NCBI GenBank assembly: GCA_947095535.1
Contig: OX352772.1
Location: 272,131,940-272,195,939 of the forward strand
Reading direction: 5' to 3'
Origin: Poecilobothrus nobilitatus
Lineage: Eukaryota > Arthropoda > Insecta > Diptera > Dolichopodidae
DNA: 64,000 nt
The notes beneath the pieces are model-generated. The model did no database searches and was not told where the DNA came from. It saw only the letters and a program-made list of their open reading frames with translations. A program made the position numbers and the translations under genes. Positions 11,646-22,790 of this stretch are shown in pieces. The first letter of the stretch is position 1; each line of letters starts with the position of its first letter.

Positions 11646-12656
11646 GCTTTAATGACATTGAATTCATCAAAAAGAGTACACTTGTTAATGCAGAACAATC
11701 TTAACACAATATCTCACATTAAAATTCTTTTTTATAAAAAAAATTACAAAATGTTAATTAAAAAACTTAACCTCAATTTCATAATTGATGATAATACAAT
11801 TCTCATTGCAAACATAAACATGTAATCTTGCTATTATTTGTAATTTTCACTTTTTCTGTTAAAATTTTTTTATTTACACTTCTTAATAACTTTTTTGTTA
11901 CTCTTTTTGATATTCCGAATTTGAAACACTACAAAAATACTAATTTATTTGTTGATTTATTTTTTTTTATTTATTTATGTTTTTTTAACTATATCGTATC
12001 ATTTAATTTTGTTATTCACAATTTACATATTTACATATACACATTTTAATAATTTTTACTTTTAAATTTAAATAACTTTAAACACATTATAATACTAACA
12101 ATTTTTATAATTTTTTTTATAATAATGATATTAATTCTTTTTGTGTATTTCACTAATCTATATTTGGTTAATTATTATTATATTTCACTACCTAAATCAA
12201 AACAATTTTATTATTTGAAATCGCACGCACGTTATTATATTATTTAAAAAAAAGCACATTTTTACATTAATTTTTTACATCGTTGTTTATATGTACAAGA
12301 AAAAGTATAAATTGCATAATTGTATGTACATTTTTGACTACAATTGTGTAATTTATTCTGATTTTTGTTATCATGACATTTATCACACAATTTCAATAAA
12401 AATTTTTTTAGTTAACACTTTTAATTATTTTAAGTTACTTAAACACAATTATTTTAATTCCGCACGAACCGAGATAAAAAAACAAACTAATCAAATTCAT
12501 ATCATTATCAATAGATTTATCAATTGTGATATACACACATGTTTGCGTGACGTCATTAATTTGTGCTGAATCTTTTAGTGCGATCAGTGTTGACAGTATA
12601 TATATTTTTTTTTATTTTTTTATTTATACAATGAGTCGGAAGATTTCAAAGATGGT
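11646..12656. other. AT-rich spacer between LINE ORF1 and ORF2 relics
   Basis: About 1 kb with no clear protein resemblance and very high AT. A TATA-rich run lies at about 12,596-12,630. It may be a diverged intergenic part of the LINE or an insertion. Confidence 0.35.
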
Positions 12657-13898
12657 TTGAGGGTACAATATTTTTCTGATATGAATAATAATATAAATTA
12701 TAAAAATAATCTTAATATATTATACGTGAAAATTCAAAGTTTACGTAATAAATTAGATAATTTGCAAATTCTAATTAACTCATATAGTTCAGAAGTGCAT
12801 GTTATCGCTCTAACTGAAATCTGGTTAAAAGAAGGTGAAAATGGTTTTTTTAATATACCTGGATATGAATCGTATTTCTCGAACCTTGAGATTCCTTATG
12901 GCGGGTCAGCCATATACGTCAGCAAAAAGATTAGTAGTACTCTTGTTCATAAAGATTTGATTCCTCAACTTTTTCAACTGTCAAACTAACAAAGCTTGGC
13001 TTTAATATAATGTCAATATATCAACATTATAGGACGCGAGTTGGAGATTTTATCAATAAACTTGATGAAATTACTCAAAAGTATAGTCGCTCCATTATTT
13101 TGGGTGATTCCAATATAAATTTACTTAAACCTAATTGTAGGGATGTAGAACACTACAACCATACCCTAATAACTAATGGATATATTATTTATAATAAATT
13201 ATCAACTGAATGTGCTACAAGAATATCCTCAAACACTATAATTGATCATCTAATATCTGATTTAAATCAATACAAATACAATTTGCATATCTGTGATACA
13301 TGTCTCTCTCACCACCAGCTGTTTTTCGTGAGTGTTGATGTTGAGCCAAAAGTAGAAAAATTAAATAATTTCAAAACGGTTTTAATGTATAAAAATTTTG
13401 AAAATACGAATATCTGGGCCAACCTTGAATCTGTTAGTAATTTTGATAATTTTGTGGGGGAGTTAACGGAATTAATTGAGCGTAATACTGTCACAATACC
13501 AATAAAAGATAAAAAAAAAACAGGAATGGATGACAAGGGAAATTTTACAAAAAATTAAAATAAGAGATTCATACTTTAAATTTAAAAGAAAACATTCGGA
13601 TGACTCGGCTGTGCAAAAACTATATGAAGACTCCAGAGATATTGTTAAAAAAATTAGTTTTTGAGGCGAAAAAAAATAGAAACCCTAGAACCCTAAAAGT
13701 AATAAAACACTCTGGAATGTCTATAAACAAATCATATATAACAAAGACTCAAATTCTGAAGCACATAATATTGAAGCAATAGAAGTCGAAAATCGTACCA
13801 TTTCCGATGAGAAAGAAATCGTTGAATCTTTTAATGACTTTTTCATTAATGTAACGGAAAAAATAAACATCTCAGCTGACTCTATTGATCATATATAT
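12657..13898 (+). pseudogene. LINE ORF2 relic: AP-type endonuclease and start of RT region
   Basis: The frame from 12,687 has the order of an apurinic-type endonuclease of non-LTR retrotransposons: LNILYVKIQSL, a LTEIWL glutamate motif, then after a frameshift near 12,985 GDSNINLL, an IDHLISD block and SHHQLFF where S-D-H is expected. Further frameshifts and stops follow (13,558, 13,660), but VYKQIIYNKDSNSE and FNDFFINVTEKI-type blocks show the sequence continues into the RT N-terminal region. It stops exactly at the gypsy LTR boundary (13,899/13,900), so the retrovirus-like element landed in this LINE or joined its broken end. The family resembles the relic at 35.1-37.2 kb (CR1/Jockey-like; clade not assigned). 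Confidence 0.7.
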
Positions 13899-13899
13899 A

Positions 13900-14537
13900 C
13901 TTACTTATTCGACAAAAGTGTGCTATAAATTTTACTTTAAAATTTAATAATTAAAAAAAAAACACAAATTAATCTCAGTACTTTCTTTATTCTTCACAAA
14001 TTAATAATAATCATTTATTTTTCTTACAGTCGTATTTAACTTAAAATTATTCTAAAACTTATTCCTAAAATTTCTTATCAGCAAATCGATAAATTACAAT
14101 TAGTAAAGGTTATTACTTTATCGGCTTGCTGTTATATCAAATGCATGAAATTGTTACAACATAACTTAAATGCAATGTACAAAAAAAAACCGTATCATAT
14201 TTCGGGTCATTGTTTTGTATCTTCTTTATTAATTAAAATGTTCAAAGAATAAGTGCATTGAACATTTTGTACTACGCAAACAAAAAATGTGTCATATTTC
14301 AGTTCATGAATTTGTTGTTGTTAAATAAATTGTTGAATGAATAAGTGCATTGAACAATTTGTTATTCTTATTTTCAAAATTGGGTTATTTAGAATTAGGT
14401 AATAAATTTGATTGTGACATAATAAAAATTGTAAGATAAGCTAATTTGAATTTAAAAAGAAAAGTGAATTTGAAAAGAAAAGTAAAAAGTAAATTTTATT
14501 TTAGAATTTAATGAAAGGGCAATTTCGTTATTTGATT
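13900..14537 (-). repeat. 3' LTR (5'-truncated) of the 17.6-like element
   Basis: Matches 18,695-19,339 almost base for base from the outer edge (CTTACTTATTCGAC) to CAATTTCGTTATTTG. Differences include one C/T change in the first 100 bp and an 11-bp deletion near 14,405. The U3 part is missing because of the internal deletion. Confidence 0.8.
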
Positions 14538-14538
14538 G

Positions 14539-17150
14539 CTAGATTTTAAGGGAATTCCTAGATTTTAAGGGAATAATTTGGGCGTGCTTTGAAAATTTGC
14601 CAATTATTGTCAAGTATGGATTTCCTTTTGTGTGAAACCATATGTCCATATGGACTATTTGTAATGGTTTTTCAGGAGTTTCTGTAATTTTTAAGGGTAG
14701 ATTTAAAGGACGTCTTTCATACTTCGCGATGTTGCAAATGTGACAATTATTTATAACATTTTGAATTTCATTTTTCAATTTAGGAAAATAGTAGCTTTTC
14801 TTTAAATTTAAGTAGACATCATTGATACCTCTATGATTTGTTTTTGTGTGATGGTCAAGAATAAGTTCCTTTATTTCGAGACGATATAAAATGTCAGTAA
14901 GTAAAAGTGAGCATTTGTTTAATTTTATTAGTTTATTTTTTGAAAAATATTTTAGGTATGTATTTTGAAAAGAACTGTAAATATTAATATCTTCAATCAT
15001 AATTCCTATTATTCCTTTACTAGGAATATTATTTTTAAAAACTTCAATAAAAAAATCCTCGTTAGGATTAGGATGTATGAAAATTTTCCTTGTTCTACGA
15101 TGGATTTTAAATAATTTCAATTGTTCCGGTGAACCCTTTTTTATGATGATCTGTGTTTTGTAGAAATTAATTGGTGATTCTGATATAGGAATATATTCGG
15201 AATTGTCTTCATCAGCTGAATGCATTGTAGCATCAGTCGATTTTATTTCGTCAATTTCCATGTCATTTGAATTATTCTCGTTTAAATTTAACCTATTTAG
15301 ATTTGATTCGTTTAAATGAATCTGAACACGTGAGAGAGCATCGGCAACTTTGTTTTCTCGTCCACTTAAATATTCTATGTCAAAATTAAATTCTTCTAAC
15401 TTGATTTTCTATCTTTGTAACTTGGAATTAGGTTCCTTCAAGTTATGAAGCCATTGGAGAGGTTTGTGGTCGGTTTTAATAATAAATTTACGTCCAAAAA
15501 GGTATGGACGGAAATATTTAGTTGCCCAGACTATTGCAAGTAACTCCTTCTCGATGGTAGAGTATTTGCATTCATGTTCATTCAAGGTACGTGAAGCGTA
15601 GCATATAGGATGGTTATCTTGTGATAACACAGCACCTATAGCGAAATCACTTGCATCCGTAGTCAAGACGAAAGTTTTTGAGAAATTAGGATACACAAGA
15701 ATAGGGTCCGTTGTAATAAGCAGTTTTAGTTTACTAAAAGCTTCCTTATAATCAGTGTTACTAACATCAATACGCTTTCCTTTTTTTAAACAAAGTGTAA
15801 TTGGTTTAGCAATTTTTGCGAAGTCTTTAATAAATTTCCTATAGTAACCCACTAAACCTAAGAAACTTTTTATTTGCTTAGGGGTTTTGGGTATCGGAAA
15901 TTTATTTATAGCTTCAATTTTATTGGGGTTTGGTTTTATTCCAATTGTTGTTATTATATGACCCAAGAATTCTGTCTCTTGTTTCATAAACTCGCTTTTG
16001 TCGAGTTGAATTTTTAAATTTGCGTCTCCGAGTCTCTTAAGGATCTTTTGTAAGATAGCAAAGTGCTCTTCTTTGCTAGTACTAAATATGATGATATCAT
16101 CCAAATACACGTAACAATATTTGCCTATAAATTCTTTTAGTACGGAATTCATTAAGCGTTGGAAGGTTGCCGGGGCATTTTTAAGCCCGAATGGCATTCG
16201 CAAGAACTCATAATGGCCATTGTTTGTGCTAAAAGCTGTTTTTTTTATGTCATTTTTTGCTATCTCGATTTGGTGGAAGCCTTTAGCCAAATCGAGAGTA
16301 GAGAAATACATTGCACGACCAAGTTTGTCAAGGATTTCATCGATGTTCGGGATTGGGTACTTGTCATCTATAGTAACGTTATTTAGTTTCCTGTAATCAA
16401 TGACAATACGCCATTTTTGTTCCTTTGATGCATCAATCTTTTTTGGGACAACCCATAAAGGAGCCGAATAGGGTGAATCGCTGTGTCTTATTATTCCCTG
16501 GTTTAGCATTTCGTCGATTTGTTTGTCGACTTCCTTTTTATGTACTTCGGGATACCTATAAATCTTAGTGTAGATTGGTATTTCGTTAGTGGTATTAATT
16601 GCGTGTTTGATTTCGTGGGTGAAAATTAAATCATCACCTTCATAAAAAAAGGCTTTATTGAACTTTTTTAAAATTTTTAAAAGTTCACTTATAATTGTGT
16701 GATCTAAATGACCACATCTAATATTGTTTTCAACTACGAAAATTTCATTTTGAAAAATTTTTAACTCTTTCATTGGTACTGGGATATTATATTCTTTTTC
16801 GTCTTTTTCATTAAAATAGAGAGGAATAATATTGCCAGTGTTTATTTTTAAACAATTGTTTTCATAGTCAATTATAGATTGTAACGGTTTGAGAATGTTG
16901 TTACCTATTAAACCGTCAAATCTATCATGGAAGTCTATTTCTAAGAGTTCGAATTTTTCCTTAGAGTCAAATTCGAGAAAAGGATCAATTATGGTTTTCG
17001 TATCACATGCAAACGTATTGCGTAATGTTTTAATATTAATAGGTTCAATTTTGGATTTGTAAATTGGATTACAAATTCCACTATTTATTATGCTCATAGT
17101 AGCACCTGAATCTATAATAAATTTTAAAGGTCTTCCTTTTGATTGTATCT
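14539..17150 (-). pseudogene. pol: Pol of the 17.6-like gypsy element: PR-RT-RNase H-IN (truncated)
   Basis: One frame runs right to left. The aspartic protease motif IIDSGAT lies just upstream of the first Met (about 17,115-17,095). RT follows with a YLDD catalytic box at about residue 330 of the 562-codon part, then RNase H with TTDASDFAIGAVLSQ and a TDHKPLQWLHNL end. A single TAG (15,409-15,411) interrupts where a Trp is expected after SKLQR; the same frame continues through ENKVADALSR. The integrase HHCC zinc finger follows (DHHTKTNHRG ... CHICNIA), then the first core aspartate (VHMDIWF). The frame ends about 30 residues later at the LTR fusion, so the other two catalytic acids are gone. 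Gag precedes it in the +1 position, reached by a -1 shift. Confidence 0.85.
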
Positions 17151-18269
17151 TTATATAAGGAAGTTCCTGTTTTGATCCGGGGCTATTGAGTGAAAATTTT
17201 CAATTTCGCGATTTGATTTTTCATAGTTATCTTGTGTTTCGAGAGTATTAATTCTACGATTTATGGTAGTTGGGTCAACTTCCATGGTTTCGTAGTTTCT
17301 TTGGTTGTTTCTAAAATGGTTAAAATTTTGTTGGGAAGATCGAGTATTAAAATTTTGTTGGGTTTTACGAGGATGGTTATGACTATTATATGTGTAATTA
17401 TTATTATTAGAATTACGAGGTTGGAAATCTGACCTAAAATTGTTATTGTTACTGTGATTATTGTTACTATGGTTGTTTGTAAAATTATTATTACTTTTAT
17501 TGTTATAATTGTTATTCTTATAAGCACCATTTTTATTTCTATTGAGATTTTTACTAAAAATATCATTTTTATTTTGATATTTGGATGGATTGTATTCGGC
17601 GTAATTACCTTCATACAAAATATCCAATGCATTTTCTAGAGATGTTGGCTTCCTACTAAATAAAATGGAACGTATTGGTTCCGGAAGTTTATCTTTGAAA
17701 ATTCGCAACGCGGTTAAAATATTAGATTCAATTAATAATGAAGAATTAGCTTCGTTTTTAATTTTATTGTTTAATTTTCTAAGAATTGCTTTGATTTGAT
17801 TATATAGGTCGACGGGAGTAGAACGAAAGGTAACACTTTGTAATTCTTCAAATATTTCAAAAGCCGACTTTCTTTCACCAAAATTATTTATTAAGAGATT
17901 TTTAATTTCAGACCAAGTATTAATATGATTATTAATTTCTGTTATTTCCCTAGCTTTACCGATTAACTTAGGTTTAATTTTATTTAATAATATGGTTTGA
18001 CTACTAGAATTATATTTTAAAACTAAAGGTATGATACACTCTACTAATTCTAGAAATTTAAATAATTCCTCACCTTTTCCACTAAATTCTGGAAGATCAC
18101 TTATATATCTCAGTGGGTCCAATGTTAAATGTAATTCTGCTGGTGTGGTTGTTGTTGTTTCCTGATTATTGGCCACTACTTGTTGTTGCCCGTTTAGTGC
18201 TGTTTGTTGTTGACTATTGAATGCTGCTTGTAGCACGCTTGGAGAAATTATCCCGTTATTAGATTCCAT
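17151..18269 (-). CDS. gag: Gag of the 17.6-like gypsy element
   Basis: An intact 372-codon frame starting MESNNGIISPSVLQAAF about 400 bp downstream of the primer site. The N-terminal quarter is Gln/Asn-rich. The middle (about residues 55-235) is a helical capsid-like region with LEFxxKGEELFKFLELVE-type spacing. The C-terminal third is strongly Asn/Arg-rich with no CCHC zinc knuckle, as in 17.6/297-type gags. It would assemble the cytoplasmic virus-like particle. Its end overlaps the pol frame, which lies one nucleotide upstream in phase, consistent with -1 frameshifting. Frames of about 120 codons on the other strand within it are artefacts of the Asn codon runs. Confidence 0.85.
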   Translation of the reverse strand: MESNNGIISPSVLQAAFNSQQQTALNGQQQVVANNQETTTTTPAELHLTLDPLRYISDLPEFSGKGEELFKFLELVECIIPLVLKYNSSSQTILLNKIKPKLIGKAREITEINNHINTWSEIKNLLINNFGERKSAFEIFEELQSVTFRSTPVDLYNQIKAILRKLNNKIKNEANSSLLIESNILTALRIFKDKLPEPIRSILFSRKPTSLENALDILYEGNYAEYNPSKYQNKNDIFSKNLNRNKNGAYKNNNYNNKSNNNFTNNHSNNNHSNNNNFRSDFQPRNSNNNNYTYNSHNHPRKTQQNFNTRSSQQNFNHFRNNQRNYETMEVDPTTINRRINTLETQDNYEKSNREIENFHSIAPDQNRNFLI

Positions 18270-18672
18270 TTTATTAGAAAAAAATTCTTTTTAATTAATT
18301 TATTTTATTAATTAAGTTTGTTATTTATTGTTAAGTTTGTTATTGGTGTTATTTAATTTTTATCTGAACTGTAATCTTAGCTTTTATCTTAACTGTTTTT
18401 AGCTATTGAAACATTTGTTTAAAGTTGTGTGTTTTTTTTTTTTTTATTAGATTTCAATTTTTAGATTTTGAATAAACGTTATTTTATTATAAAATTTTTT
18501 TTTTTTAATTTTTTTATTAATTTATTTATTATTATTCTTTTTATTTAGTTTAACTTTTCAAACTTAAAATAAAGTTTTTGTTTGATTATTATTTGCTGAT
18601 AATGTTTTTCAAAAGAACTTTTTATTAAATTTTTTTTTATTTAAAATTAACGTAACACTATTGTCTTAAAAA
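18270..18672 (-). other. 5' leader of the 17.6-like element
   Basis: AT-rich, T-run-laden region between the primer site and gag. No ORF; presumably the packaging leader. Confidence 0.5.
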
Positions 18673-18676
18673 CGAT

Positions 18677-18694
18677 ATCCTACCGACTGCGCCA
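18677..18694 (-). promoter_or_regulatory. Primer-binding site (tRNA-Ser type)
   Basis: On the minus strand the sequence TGGCGCAGTCGGTAGGAT abuts the LTR end. It is the complement of a ...CGACTGCGCCA tRNA 3' end, the serine-type primer used by 17.6/297-like elements. It fixes the strand and the LTR boundary. Confidence 0.85.
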
Positions 18695-19339
18695 CTTACT
18701 TATTCGACAAAAGTGTGCTATAAATTTTACTTTAAAATTTAATAATTAAAAAAAAAACCCAAATTAATCTCAGTATTTTCTTTATTCTTCACAAATTAAT
18801 AATAATCATTTATTTTTCTTACAGTCGTATTTAACTTAAAATTATTCTAAAACTTATTCCTAAAATTTCTTATCAGCAAATCGATAAATTACAATTAGTA
18901 AAGGTTATTACTTTATCGGCTTGCTGTTATATCAAATGCATGAAATTGTTACAACATAACTTAAATGCAATGTACAAAAAAAAACCGTATCATATTTCGG
19001 GTCATTGTTTTGTATCTTCTTTATTAATTAAAATGTTCAAAGAATAAGTGCATTGAACATTTTGTACTACGCAAACAAAAAATGTGTCATATTTCAGTTC
19101 ATGAATTTGTTGTTGTTAAATAAATTGTTGAATGAATAAGTGCATTGAACAATTTGTTATTTTTATTTTCAAAATTGGGTTATTTAGAATTAGGTAATAA
19201 ATTATGAATTGTGTGATTGTGACATAATAAAAATTGTAAGATAAGCTAATTTGATTTTAAAAAGAAAAGTGAATTTGAAAAGAAAAGTAAAAAGTAAATT
19301 TTATTTTAGAATTTAATGAAAGGGCAATTTCGTTATTTG
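18695..19339 (-). repeat. 5' LTR of the 17.6-like element (minimum extent)
   Basis: Direct repeat of 13,900-14,537. Because the other copy is cut by the internal deletion, the outer end cannot be set by comparison; the LTR may continue past 19,339. Confidence 0.75.
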
Positions 19340-19807
19340 CGGGCAATCTTGTTGTATGATTTGTGGTGAAGAAGAGTGTGACGATATAACTATATATTAT
19401 ATTCTTAATAATGTAAGTAATAATGTATATAAAAGAAAACTTAGTTTTACCGTAAAATTTACTTACGAAACCAAGTTGACGATGTTTTTGTTGTTCATTG
19501 TTGAATAGGCAATTAAAGGTTGACACATAAATCTATCTTCGTTGTCCGCTCTATGAATGTGAATTTTCGAAGTTGTTGATCAATTGTCCGTTGATACTTT
19601 CACTTTTCACTTTTAGCACAAAACACTCACTTTATTATAATTGTTATATTATTTATATTATTTGTAAACTGTGCCTAAGGCAGCCTCACCTTAGGTATGA
19701 TAATGGCTTAATTCACAGTTTTAATATAAATTTAGTTTATTTAATTTTAGTGTTTTGTTTTTAAAATAGTTTAGTTTTTTATAGCGATAAACCTTCGCGT
19801 TTTTACT
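19340..19807. other. Probable continuation of LTR U3, with a nested hairpin
   Basis: No gene. It continues directly from the 5' LTR and probably includes its U3. A structured inverted repeat at 19,666-19,721 is listed separately. Confidence 0.45.
19666..19721. repeat. Nested hairpin
   Basis: Outer arms AAACTGTG (19,666-19,673) and CACAGTTT (19,714-19,721) enclose a perfect inner stem CCTAAGG (19,674-19,680) / CCTTAGG (19,689-19,695) with an 8-nt loop. An 18-nt unpaired stretch follows the inner stem on one side. Contiguous stacked stems of 8 and 7 bp are more ordered than the AT-rich surroundings. Confidence 0.65.
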
Positions 19808-20308
19808 TTACTACTTTATTCGAACGAGGATAGATTTTGCCTATCCTACCGACTGCGCCAATCTTGTTATCCTTTAAAAAAGGTTATAAAAAAAATAATT
19901 TTTATTTTGATAATGAACAATTTATTGTCAAAACTTGATTGATTCTTTATTTAATTTTATAGGTATTTATATTATATAAAATATGCAAGGTTTACAATTT
20001 GATCTATTTCGACATACCAATAAAAATCAATTACATTATAAAAACAATTCGCAATTAATTCGCAATTAATTCGCAATTTGAACGTTAATTAATTAATAAT
20101 AAGAACATATTACTACTTTATTCGAACGAGGATAGATTTTGCCTATCCTACCGACTGCGCCAATCTTGTTATGCTTTAAAAAAGGTTATATTTTTATTTT
20201 GATAATGAACAATTTATTGTGAAAACTTGATTGATTCTTTATTTAATTTTACAGGTATTTATATTATATAAAATATGCAAGGTTTACAATTTAATCTATT
20301 TCGTCATA
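19808..20308 (-). repeat. Two tandem LTR-edge/primer-site fragments
   Basis: A module of about 200 bp occurs at 19,808-20,014 and again at 20,110-20,308. Each holds, on the minus strand, LTR-like sequence (AT-rich, with AAAGGATAACAAGAT or the same with one change), then the Ser-type primer site (19,843-19,860 and 20,145-20,162), then a leader with CTATCCTCGTTCG. The LTR sequence differs from the main 17.6-like LTR, so these come from a related but different element, arranged in tandem at about 302-bp spacing. Confidence 0.65.
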
Positions 20309-20577
20309 TAAATAACGTGTGTTGTTGAATTCTCAGTTCTAAAAGAAAAAAAAAATTTTTTTGTACTAAACATTAGAAATTTCCATTTTGACTATATTAA
20401 ATTATTAAGCTAAAAGATATTATTGCAAATTACCAATAAAATTATTAAAAAAAAAAAATCGATTATAATTTAAATTCATTACATTATATAAATACATTAT
20501 TAAGTTAAAATCTGTTATATTTATTACGTTATTATATTCTATTATATTCACTATTATATTCAAATACATTATAAAAA
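20309..20577. other. AT-rich region upstream of BEL gag
   Basis: No gene. It directly precedes the BEL gag ATG and should hold that element's leader. No 5' LTR matching the 3' LTR start at 24,250 is recognisable. Confidence 0.4.
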
Positions 20578-21520
20578 ATGGCCGATGCAAAAAGAATAGA
20601 GCAAATGATCGTCAAACAAAAGGTCCAAAAAATGCTGATGGAAAAATTCATAACCAACTATAAGAAAGATGGCTCAGTGAGGAAAACGAGACCACACTAA
20701 AAAACAAAAATAAAGGATTTCCAGTCTATGTGGGACGTTTTCGAAGAGGGTCACAGATCCATTCTATTCTTCAGTGTGAGCGAAGAATTAGAAATTAACC
20801 ATGAATATATTGAGAATGACGTACATGCAAACACAGAGTTTTTTTGACAACAATTATGCCATGTTGGAGAAATACCAAGAGGAGGTGAAGAAAGATACGA
20901 CCTCTGTCGAAACTCCAGTGACCACAACAAACATATCGAAGAAGAATCGGAAACACATTGATAGCGGAATTCAACTTCCACAAATTTCCTTTGAAAAATT
21001 TGGCGGGGACTACACGAAATGGCCAACTTTCCAGATTCTATTTATAACAATGATATATAATAATGAATCTCTATCGGCTGTAAAAAAAACTCCAATATCT
21101 GAAAGTACAGCTAATCAGTGAACCTGAACAATTACTTCGTCATTTTCATGTTACCGAAAGGAATTATACGGCTGCATGGGAATTGTTGATGAAGAGATAT
21201 GATAATAAGAGGGTGCTCGTCAATAATCAAATAAAGAGGCTTTTAAACCGCAACGCGACCATCAATGAGAATGCACAGGGCATTAAGGAGTTGTTGGATA
21301 CAACATTTGAATGCTTACGAGCTTTAAATAATTTAGATATAAATAAATATAAATACTGAAACATGGGATCCAATAGCCACGTTTATCGTCACCCAAAGAT
21401 TGCCGCAAGCAACTCATCAGTTATGGGAACAAGAAATAAGCAAAACTAAAATTACTACCCGCCTTAAGACGTTAAAGGAATTTTTAGAAGCCAGATTTAG
21501 GGCGTTGGAAGGTGTAAATT
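20578..21520 (+). pseudogene. BEL/Pao Gag, frameshifted
   Basis: The ATG at 20,578 starts MADAKRIEQMI, a BEL-type gag N-terminus. Stops and frame changes occur at about 20,698, 21,090-21,120 and 21,350. Recognisable blocks are LPQISFEKFGGDYTKWPTF (the DUF1759-like capsid motif), ISEPEQLLRHFHVTERNYTA, AWELLMKRYDNKR and a late TWDPIATFIVTQRLP stretch. These give the usual order of a BEL/Pao capsid region, but no uninterrupted frame remains. Confidence 0.75.
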
Positions 21521-21567
21521 GAAGAGGACCAATAAAAGCAGAATACAAAAATACAAACAGTAATACC

Positions 21568-22790
21568 AAAGTTAAACCAACAATCAACAATTTCCATTTG
21601 CAAACAAATTCGATGTGCTCGTTGTGTTATGGCCACCATGTTATAAAAAGATGTCAAAAGATTTTAGCATTAAATCCATCAAAACGGTCAGAAATTGAAC
21701 GAGAAAAACGACTATATTTAAATTGTCTGGGAGCTGGGCATAAACTGAAAGACTGTTCAAGTCAGCATACATGTCTTCATTGCAACAAGCGTCATCATAC
21801 TCTCATCCACTTCAAAATGAATGACGTTATAGTGGACAATCACTCCAATGGTGGCACTAGAGCAGTCTCCAGTCCTTCCACATCACGTCAAAGATCGGCA
21901 GGATTTTCACTAAGAAAATGGATGTCTAATAGTAACAAATTATTGCAATTATTGCCACTAGAAGATTGCGAAAAATTATTTCCAGATCAAAATAATGACG
22001 CAGAGATTACTCGAACTTTGGGTATACATTGGAATCCAAAGAACGATTTTTGTGGATATTCCATCAATCTTGAAGAAGCTCCTGTGACCTGGGCTAAAAG
22101 AAGCATATCATCAGAAATTGCAAAGTTATTTGATCCTATGGGATTGTTAGCCCAAATTATCATATCGGCTAAAATTATCATGCAAAGGTTATGGCTATCA
22201 GGATTACAACGAGATGATGAAGTAACAGCTGAATTAAGAAGGGAATGGATTAAATACTTTCAAAATTTAGAGAAAATTAAGAGAATTTTCATTAAAAGAT
22301 GGATCGGATATTCGAAAAAGGTACAGCTATTGAGTTACATGTTTTTTCAGACTCTTCTACAAAAGGTTACGCAGCTGTCGTGTATATGAGTACGACAGAA
22401 TTTAATGGCACAAGATTAACATTGATTATCATTTCTAAGACAAAGGTTGTACAAATAAAGACCATATCGTTGCCACGACTTGAATTATGCGCTGCCGTGT
22501 TAGGAGCCAAACTCTTAAAGTATACTCTACAGGCTCTACGAATACCACAACCAATAAAATTATATGGATGGACAGATTCCGAAATTGTACTTGCATGACT
22601 TGCAAATCATCCAACAAAATGGACAACGTTCGTCGCAACAGGGTTTCACACATTCACGAGCTGGTTGGTCAAAATATTTGGAATCATGTACCGACAAAAC
22701 AAAATCCCGCAGACGTCTTGTCAAGAGGTTTATGTCCATCTGAACTTCAAAACCTTACTTAAGTTTTCATTACTTCCCTATTCAGAAAAA
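21568..22790 (+). pseudogene. BEL/Pao zinc knuckles fused to post-RT and RNase H region
   Basis: The 263-codon frame begins with the BEL Cys-rich region: CSLCYGHHVIKRC, LNCLGAGHKLKDC and CLHCNKRHHTLIH. About 30 residues later it jumps to GFSLRKWMSNS ... TRTLGIHWNPKNDF, which in full elements lies after the RT catalytic box. Protease and most of RT, with its catalytic aspartates, are therefore deleted in frame. A frameshift near 22,330 leads into RNase H (VFSDSSTKGYAAVVY, LPRLELCAAVLGAKLL, WTDSEIVLA); a stop and frame change near 22,597 precede the VPTKQNPADVLSRG end. Confidence 0.75.

Larger units (their letters stand above)
13900..19339 (-). mobile_element. Ty3/gypsy LTR retrotransposon, 17.6/297-like, internally deleted
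   Basis: A minus-strand element bounded by near-identical direct repeats (13,900-14,537 and 18,695-19,339). From right to left it has 5' LTR, a primer site complementary to tRNA-Ser, leader, gag, pol (protease, RT, RNase H, start of integrase) and 3' LTR. The integrase reading runs straight into LTR sequence, so an internal deletion removed the rest of integrase, the polypurine tract and the 5' part of the 3' LTR. The true 5' LTR therefore probably extends right of 19,339. High LTR identity with an 11-bp indel suggests a young insertion. It sits in the LINE ending at 13,898. Confidence 0.8.

Noticed and set aside
17232..17639. Ile/Thr-rich ORFs opposite and within gag
   Set aside because: Out-of-frame readings of the Asn-codon runs in the gypsy gag.
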